Shown piece after piece: positions 6,320-9,283 of a stretch of 9,283 nt of DNA (its first letter is position 1; every line of letters begins with the position of its first letter). Under the pieces are notes generated by a model. The model saw only the letters and a program-made list of their open reading frames with translations. It was not told the origin of the DNA and ran no database searches. The stretch comes from a bacterium (lineage in GTDB: Bacteria; Patescibacteriota; UBA1384; XYA2-FULL-43-10; 1-14-0-10-43-13): positions 1 through 9,283 of the forward strand of contig JAUSKR010000008.1 in assembly GCA_030649445.1 (NCBI GenBank). The letters run 5' to 3'. Made by a program: the position numbers and the translations under genes.

Positions 6320-6781
6320 TTGGACAGAATCATGGGTCCATTCCCGGTCGACATACCGGGTGGCGACCCAGACATGCACATCGGAATGCTGCTCCTGCCA
6401 GAGGACTACCAGAGGCTCTTCCCGAACCGTTCTGAGCTTGCCGTTCACCTGCGCCTTCTTCCGACGCCACGGCATCACGGCGTCCAGTGGGCCTGCTTGA
6501 CCCCCTGCCCCGAAGTCCCCGCTGGGTACCGGGCAGGAACTGCGTTCGAGCTTCTGCTGTTTGCGCGTCAACAGTGGCGGATCTGCCTGACAGGTGCCGT
6601 CACAGCGAACGACGAGATCGTCCCGGGACTCGTGATTTGTACCTGTCCCGTGTTCGTCTCTCGCGTCATCGGCCTGGCCAAGACTGACGACCCCACCGCT
6701 TTCCTGGACGAAAACGGCACGTTCTATCGTCCGGCTGACGACAGAACCACCAACCTCCGCTACCTCGTCTTCCCGGACTGA
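6320..6781 (+). CDS. GC-rich hypothetical protein in an autonomous cassette
   Basis: The protein has 153 residues from a TTG at 6320, or 149 from the ATG at 6332. TTG is preferred because GGAGAA (6309-6314) lies 7 nt upstream (measured from GGAG), but the ATG is possible. I recognise no family. It begins with a Pro/Gly/Asp-rich segment (GPFPVDIPGGDPD) and has six Cys, including CLTPC (63-67) and CTC (112-114). The middle (GTAFELLLFA) is moderately hydrophobic, but there is no clear signal peptide or membrane helix. Third codon positions are strongly G/C (23 of 30 sampled codons), unlike the AT-rich intergenic DNA beside it. It is the only plus-strand gene between minus-strand nifS and folD, with its own likely promoter and a strong terminator 17 nt after the stop. 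The codon bias supports real coding and suggests acquisition; its function is unknown. Confidence 0.75.
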   Translation: MDRIMGPFPVDIPGGDPDMHIGMLLLPEDYQRLFPNRSELAVHLRLLPTPRHHGVQWACLTPCPEVPAGYRAGTAFELLLFARQQWRICLTGAVTANDEIVPGLVICTCPVFVSRVIGLAKTDDPTAFLDENGTFYRPADDRTTNLRYLVFPD

Positions 6782-6797
6782 ACCAACCACATCCCGA

Positions 6798-6839
6798 CCC
6801 CGTCGGCAGCAAGACCTGCCCGCGGGGTTTTGTTGTTTT
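6798..6839 (+). terminator. Strong Rho-independent terminator
   Basis: The stem pairs CCCCG (6798-6802) with CGGGG (6823-6827), and GGCAG (6805-6809) with CTGCC (6816-6820), separated by a 2x2 internal loop and closed by a 6-nt loop. A T-rich tail, TTTTGTTGTTTT, follows. It lies 17 nt after the stop of the 6320 gene and seals that gene off from its neighbours. Confidence 0.9.
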
Positions 6840-6884
6840 GGAGAGCAACCTTTAGGCCAGGAAACAGGATGAAGCCTGGGCTGC
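6840..6884. repeat. Degenerate REP/BIME-like unit
   Basis: The unit starts GGAG and ends CTGC. The left half (6840-6859) keeps the CTTTAG core at 6850-6855. The right half reversed (6884-6865) reads GCAGCCCAGGCTTCATCCTG, close to the consensus of the intact units. Its 45-nt length equals that of the next unit. The stems are decayed, especially on the left. Confidence 0.4.
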
Positions 6885-6891
6885 TAAAAAT

Positions 6892-6936
6892 GTAGACCAC
6901 CCTTTAGGGTGGACCACAAGCTAAAGCTTGAACTAC
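6892..6936. repeat. REP/BIME-like two-hairpin unit 3
   Basis: GTAG at 6892 and CTAC at 6933-6936. The left hairpin is CCACCCT (6897-6903), TT, AGGGTGG (6906-6912). The right hairpin is CAAGCT (6917-6922), AA, AGCTTG (6925-6930). Confidence 0.78.
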
Positions 6937-6944
6937 AGTATTTT

Positions 6945-6990
6945 GTAGACCACGCTTCAGCGTGAACAAACAAGCTAAAGCTTGTGCTAC
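6945..6990. repeat. REP/BIME-like two-hairpin unit 4
   Basis: GTAG at 6945 and CTAC at 6987-6990. The left hairpin is CACGCT (6951-6956), TC, AGCGTG (6959-6964). The right hairpin is ACAAGCT (6970-6976), AA, AGCTTGT (6979-6985). It is followed by the nifS 3' end. Confidence 0.78.
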
Positions 6991-7023
6991 GTTAAAACTT
7001 ACAGGCTTATAAGCTTACTCGCT

Positions 7024-7054
7024 TCGGCCATAGGCCGATCAGCCTTTGGCTGAT
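7024..7054. repeat. Tandem hairpins at the nifS stop codon
   Basis: TCGGCC/GGCCGA (7024-7029, 7033-7038) and ATCAGCC/GGCTGAT (7038-7044, 7048-7054) are perfect stems with 3-nt loops, back to back. The second provides the last codons and the TGA of nifS. There is no T-run, so transcript-end protection is more likely than termination. Confidence 0.55.
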
Positions 7055-8343
7055 ACCTGCTTACTCTTGTAATCCTCGATCGCTTTCAATTTTTCAATTA
7101 TCGCCGGCAAAACTTCCAAAACTTTATCGATCTCCGCTTCGGTCGTATAGCGGCTGAGTGAAAAACGGATCGCGCCATGGCATTTCTCCGGAGGAATCCC
7201 CATCGCGGTCAAGACATGGCTTGGCTCGAGCGTTCGCGAAGTACAGGCCGAGCCGGACGAGACGGCGATACCAAGAAAATCAAGGTTTAATATAATCGCC
7301 TCGCCCTCGGCGTTCATAAAGCTGATGTTGGCAATATGCGGCGCCCGCTTGGCCCCGGCACCGTTTAGAATTGTATCAGGAATATTATCCTGAATTCCCT
7401 TAATTAGTTTATCGCGTAGTACTTCCACCTTGCTGAGTACTGTGTACTGAGTACTGTGTACTAATTTCAGCGCTTCCGCAAGCGCTGAAATCCCGGCCAC
7501 ATTTTCCGTCCCCGCCCGCAAGCGGAATTCCTGCGACCCGCCAGTGATTTGCGGCGCTAACTTCACGCCCCAGCGGACATAGAGCCCGCCAATTCCCTTC
7601 GGTCCATGAATCTTGTGTGTGGTAAAGGTCAGTAAATCAACTTTGAGCTCGTCAACATCGACCGGCATAAATTCAACCGCTTGGACGGCGTCTGTATGGA
7701 ATGCAATCCTCCCCATTTTCAAGGGGGAGACAGAGGGGGTTTCTCTGTGCTGATTTACCTTCTCAATCATCTCCCCAATTTCGGCGATCGGCGTGACGAC
7801 GCCGGTCTCATTATTGACATAAATCAACGAAACTAGAACTGTATTCTCCCGAATTTCTTTTTCGACCGATTCGGGCGAAATAAAGCCGTCTTTATCTGGT
7901 TTAATATATGTCGCCTCGATGACGCCGGCTTGTTCCAAATCCTCAATGGTGTATAAGACGGCATGATGCTCAGTTGCGCTCGTGATTATGTGCGGCTTCG
8001 GAGCATTGTCATTGCGAGCCATTGGAGCTTCAAGGCGCGGCAATCTTTCATGATAGATTGCTTCTTCACTTCGTGATATCGCAATGACACTTTGAACTAT
8101 GCCCTTGATGGCGAGGTTATCTGATTCCGATCCGCCCGAGGTAAATATAATTTCTTCAGGAGTCGAACCAAAAAAATCAGCAATTTCCCGTCGAGCCTCA
8201 TCGACGACATGCCGCGCATCAGTCCCAATAGTATGCACAGAGGACGGATTGCCATAATATTTCGAGTTTATTTGTGTGATCTTCTCAATGACCTCCGGCG
8301 CCACCATCGTCGTCGCCGAATTGTCCAAATATATTCTGTTCAT
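7039..8343 (-). CDS. nifS: Cysteine desulfurase (class I, NifS/IscS type)
   Basis: This PLP enzyme converts cysteine to alanine and holds the sulfur as a persulfide for tRNA thiolation and Fe-S assembly. IYLDNSATT (4-12) opens the fold. EHHAV has the conserved His126 that stacks on PLP, FHTDAVQA (215-222) is the cofactor-binding segment, and Lys244 in TTHKIHGPKG is the Schiff-base lysine. Cys367 in SSGSACTS lies on the catalytic loop; that loop marks class I. RAGTENV (276-282) is typical. The length of 434 exceeds the usual ~380-400 because of inserts at about 85-115 (GTCAT palindrome), 199-213 and 295-306 (heptads). The start at 8343 has no obvious Shine-Dalgarno site; a promoter lies just upstream. 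Downstream on the same strand is mnmA, a likely sulfur acceptor, though the plus-strand cassette and REP-like units intervene. Confidence 0.95.
   Translation of the reverse strand: MNRIYLDNSATTMVAPEVIEKITQINSKYYGNPSSVHTIGTDARHVVDEARREIADFFGSTPEEIIFTSGGSESDNLAIKGIVQSVIAISRSEEAIYHERLPRLEAPMARNDNAPKPHIITSATEHHAVLYTIEDLEQAGVIEATYIKPDKDGFISPESVEKEIRENTVLVSLIYVNNETGVVTPIAEIGEMIEKVNQHRETPSVSPLKMGRIAFHTDAVQAVEFMPVDVDELKVDLLTFTTHKIHGPKGIGGLYVRWGVKLAPQITGGSQEFRLRAGTENVAGISALAEALKLVHSTQYTVLSKVEVLRDKLIKGIQDNIPDTILNGAGAKRAPHIANISFMNAEGEAIILNLDFLGIAVSSGSACTSRTLEPSHVLTAMGIPPEKCHGAIRFSLSRYTTEAEIDKVLEVLPAIIEKLKAIEDYKSKQVSAKG
7435..7462. repeat. Perfect heptad array inside nifS (4 units)
   Basis: GAGTACT, GTGTACT, GAGTACT, GTGTACT, i.e. 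two identical 14-nt copies. On the minus strand it is translated as VHSTQYTVLS. It sits beside a perfect 11-bp hairpin (7465-7475 with 7480-7490, loop CCGC) that encodes the conserved-looking ISALAEAL. Confidence 0.85.
7709..7740. repeat. C/G-run inverted repeat inside nifS
   Basis: CTCCCC (7709-7714) pairs with GGGGAG (7724-7729), followed by ACAGAGGGGGT. It encodes the TPSVSPLKMGR stretch of NifS, where family members usually have a short linker before FHTDAVQ. Confidence 0.5.
8008..8088. repeat. GTCAT-bounded palindromic element inside nifS
   Basis: Outer arms GTCATTGCGA (8008-8017) and TCGCAATGAC (8079-8088) match perfectly; inner arms GCAATCT (8040-8046) and AGATTGC (8055-8061) also pair. 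The 81 nt equal 27 in-frame codons, giving NifS residues about 86-112. The minus-strand phase GTC ATT is the same as in the recG and folD elements. Confidence 0.85.
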
Positions 8344-8371
8344 AATTTCTAATTTTTAGTTATTAATTTTC

Positions 8372-8400
8372 AATGTAATATCTCGCAATTTTATTGTCAA
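8372..8400 (-). promoter_or_regulatory. Probable nifS promoter
   Basis: On the minus strand, TTGACA (plus 8395-8400), a 17-nt spacer and TACATT (plus 8372-8377). The -35 box is perfect and the -10 box matches at four of six. The leader would be about 20 nt. Confidence 0.6.
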
Positions 8401-8421
8401 GTCCGCAGGATCTGCAGTGAT

Positions 8422-8450
8422 TTGACAATGGCTGCTATCCAAAATATAAT
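8422..8450 (+). promoter_or_regulatory. Consensus promoter of the csoR operon
   Basis: TTGACA (8422-8427), exactly 17 nt, TATAAT (8445-8450): a perfect sigma-70-type promoter. Transcription should start near 8457, leaving a leader of about 78 nt before csoR. So strong a promoter suits a repressor-controlled operon. Confidence 0.88.
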
Positions 8451-8465
8451 AGGACGGTGCCGACG

Positions 8466-8480
8466 ACCTACCCCATAGGT
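8466..8480. promoter_or_regulatory. Candidate CsoR operator
   Basis: ACCTA-CCCCA-TAGGT is a 15-bp interrupted palindrome with a C/G run, about 10-25 nt downstream of the predicted transcription start. CsoR-family operators are typically GC-tract palindromes that overlap or follow the promoter. The assignment rests on position and shape only. Confidence 0.5.
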
Positions 8481-8534
8481 GCATCAGGTTATTCTCAGTA
8501 TGATTAGCATAGACTTATTTAAAACGGAGATTAG

Positions 8535-8807
8535 ATGAACGGAAAACACGAAAAGACTTTGGTCAATTTTCGGAAGGCCAAAAGCCACATTGATAAAATC
8601 ATCAAGATGATCGAGAATGGTGACTATTGCATCGACATCATGCAGCAAAATCTGGCCGTTATTGGCCTGTTGAAATCGGCTCATCAAATGTTGATGGAGG
8701 GGCATCTCGACACCTGCTTCAAAAACGCCATGCGGACGAGTAATGAAGCCAAAAAACAGAAGATGATTGACGAAATTCTCAAGGTTTCAAAATGGGCGAA
8801 CAAATGA
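8535..8807 (+). CDS. csoR: Copper-sensing CsoR-family repressor
   Basis: CsoR proteins are small all-helical DNA-binding repressors that release their operator when Cu(I) binds. This 90-residue protein has Cys32 in GDYCIDIMQQ, then His57 and Cys61 in GHLDTC. The spacings of 25 and 4 residues are exactly those of Cys36, His61 and Cys65 in M. tuberculosis CsoR, which supports copper rather than the RcnR or FrmR ligand sets. The Lys/Arg-rich first helix fits DNA contact. GGAGA (8526-8530) lies 5 nt before the ATG, measured from GGAG. A consensus promoter and a palindromic operator candidate precede it, implying autoregulation. The next gene, 69 bp downstream on the same strand, has a metal-binding HMA domain, so both are probably copper-induced. 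Other metals or persulfide sensing cannot be excluded. Confidence 0.92.
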   Translation: MNGKHEKTLVNFRKAKSHIDKIIKMIENGDYCIDIMQQNLAVIGLLKSAHQMLMEGHLDTCFKNAMRTSNEAKKQKMIDEILKVSKWANK

Positions 8808-8815
8808 CACGTAGT

Positions 8816-8864
8816 GTCATCCCGCATCAAGAGCCAAAGGCTACCCTTTGGGTTGCGGGATGAC
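8816..8864. repeat. GTCAT-bounded palindrome between csoR and the HMA gene
   Basis: Arms GTCATCCCGC (8816-8825) and GCGGGATGAC (8855-8864) match perfectly, enclosing two small hairpins (AGCC/GGCT and ACCC/GGGT). It fills the gap between csoR and the HMA gene, ending 12 nt before the latter's start. With no T-run after it, it may tune readthrough or protect the mRNA rather than terminate. Confidence 0.8.
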
Positions 8865-8876
8865 AGAAAGAAAACA

Positions 8877-9283
8877 TTGAATAAAACGACAATAAAAATC
8901 AAAGGCATGCACTGCCGGTCTTGCGAGATTCTGATTGGGGACAGTCTCGAAAAGATCGACGGCATCAAGAACATCCATGTCAGCTGGAAAGATAAAGAGG
9001 CGGTTGTTTATTCAAAACACCCACTCAGCGACTCCGAAGTCAGGCAGGCCGTGACCGAGGCCGGCTACGAAGTCGGCATCGATGAGCCGGCCAGTTGGCT
9101 CAGCACCGACGGCGAGATTTGGAAAAACGCCTCAATCGCTTTCGTCTGCGTCCTGATCCTCTTTTTTATTTTGCGTTCAACCGGTCTGTTTAATATTTCC
9201 GTTGGCGGCGGCACTCCTTCTAGCTTGGCTGTTGTTTTCCTGATCGGCATCACGGCCGGTTTATCGACCTGTATGGCTTTGGT
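8877..9283 (+). CDS. HMA-domain membrane protein, TauE/SafE-like (partial, runs off the edge)
   Basis: Open to the window end; 135 codons are visible. I chose the TTG at 8877 because it places the metal-binding motif at the usual N-terminal position (MNKTTIKIKGMHCRSCE); the ribosome site (GAAAG) is weak. Residues 3-67 form a heavy-metal-associated domain with GMHCRSC, Cys13 and Cys16 being the likely Cu(I) ligands. A linker leads to a first membrane segment (about 86-99, ending FFIL) and a second (about 115-135) ending GLSTCMAL, typical of the sulfite-exporter/DsbD-like transmembrane families. By analogy it moves copper or reducing equivalents across the membrane. It lies after csoR and probably shares its promoter. 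A Cu-ATPase is less likely, given the early GLSTC segment, but the missing C-terminus leaves the exact family open. Confidence 0.82.
   Translation, partial: MNKTTIKIKGMHCRSCEILIGDSLEKIDGIKNIHVSWKDKEAVVYSKHPLSDSEVRQAVTEAGYEVGIDEPASWLSTDGEIWKNASIAFVCVLILFFILRSTGLFNISVGGGTPSSLAVVFLIGITAGLSTCMAL

Noticed and set aside
6263..6790. 175-codon open frame on the minus strand opposite the 6320 gene
   Set aside because: It is the shadow of a strongly G/C-ending gene. The plus-strand frame has the ribosome site, the promoter and the terminator in the right places.
8684..8974. Minus-strand frame across csoR and the HMA gene
   Set aside because: Both plus-strand genes have clear family motifs; this frame crosses their junction and shows none.
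1..9283. Alternative genetic code with TGA as glycine
   Set aside because: nifS, csoR and the 6320 gene end in TGA at the expected family lengths and no in-frame TGA is needed in any gene.

Overview
This window looks like part of a chromosome from an uncultivated bacterium, most likely of the Candidate Phyla Radiation (Patescibacteria). That placement is an inference from gene content and style: small housekeeping genes packed on one strand, mostly weak Shine-Dalgarno sites, an HMA-plus-membrane copper protein, and many repeat-derived insertions inside conserved proteins. TGA closes several genes (nifS, csoR, the 6320-6781 gene), so the code is standard and the recoded Gracilibacteria/SR1 code is excluded.

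Layout: 55-591 is a plus-strand hypothetical coiled-coil protein. From 8343 down to 715 the minus strand carries, in transcription order, a cysteine desulfurase (nifS), FolD, the tRNA 2-thiouridylase MnmA, the RecG helicase and a ComEA-like DNA-binding protein. NifS makes the persulfide sulfur that MnmA puts into tRNA; RecG and ComEA both handle DNA. Between nifS and folD sits one plus-strand, GC-rich gene (6320-6781) of unknown function with its own likely promoter and a strong terminator, resembling a self-contained insert. At the right edge a copper-type CsoR repressor (8535-8807) and the start of an HMA-domain membrane protein (8877 to window end) form a probable copper-responsive pair. 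They are driven by a consensus promoter that diverges from the nifS promoter.

The striking part is the repeat content. (1) Imperfect tandem heptanucleotide arrays, often with two opposed arms, occur at more than a dozen places between genes and inside recG, mnmA, folD and nifS, where they are translated as extra loops. (2) Palindromes of about 50-80 bp bounded by GTCAT...ATGAC lie in frame inside recG, folD and nifS, and also between csoR and the transporter. (3) Two intergenic clusters hold paired-hairpin units that begin GTAG and end CTAC, the architecture of REP/BIME elements mobilised by RAYT proteins, with covarying stems. All the conserved genes remain open, so these insertions appear to be tolerated.
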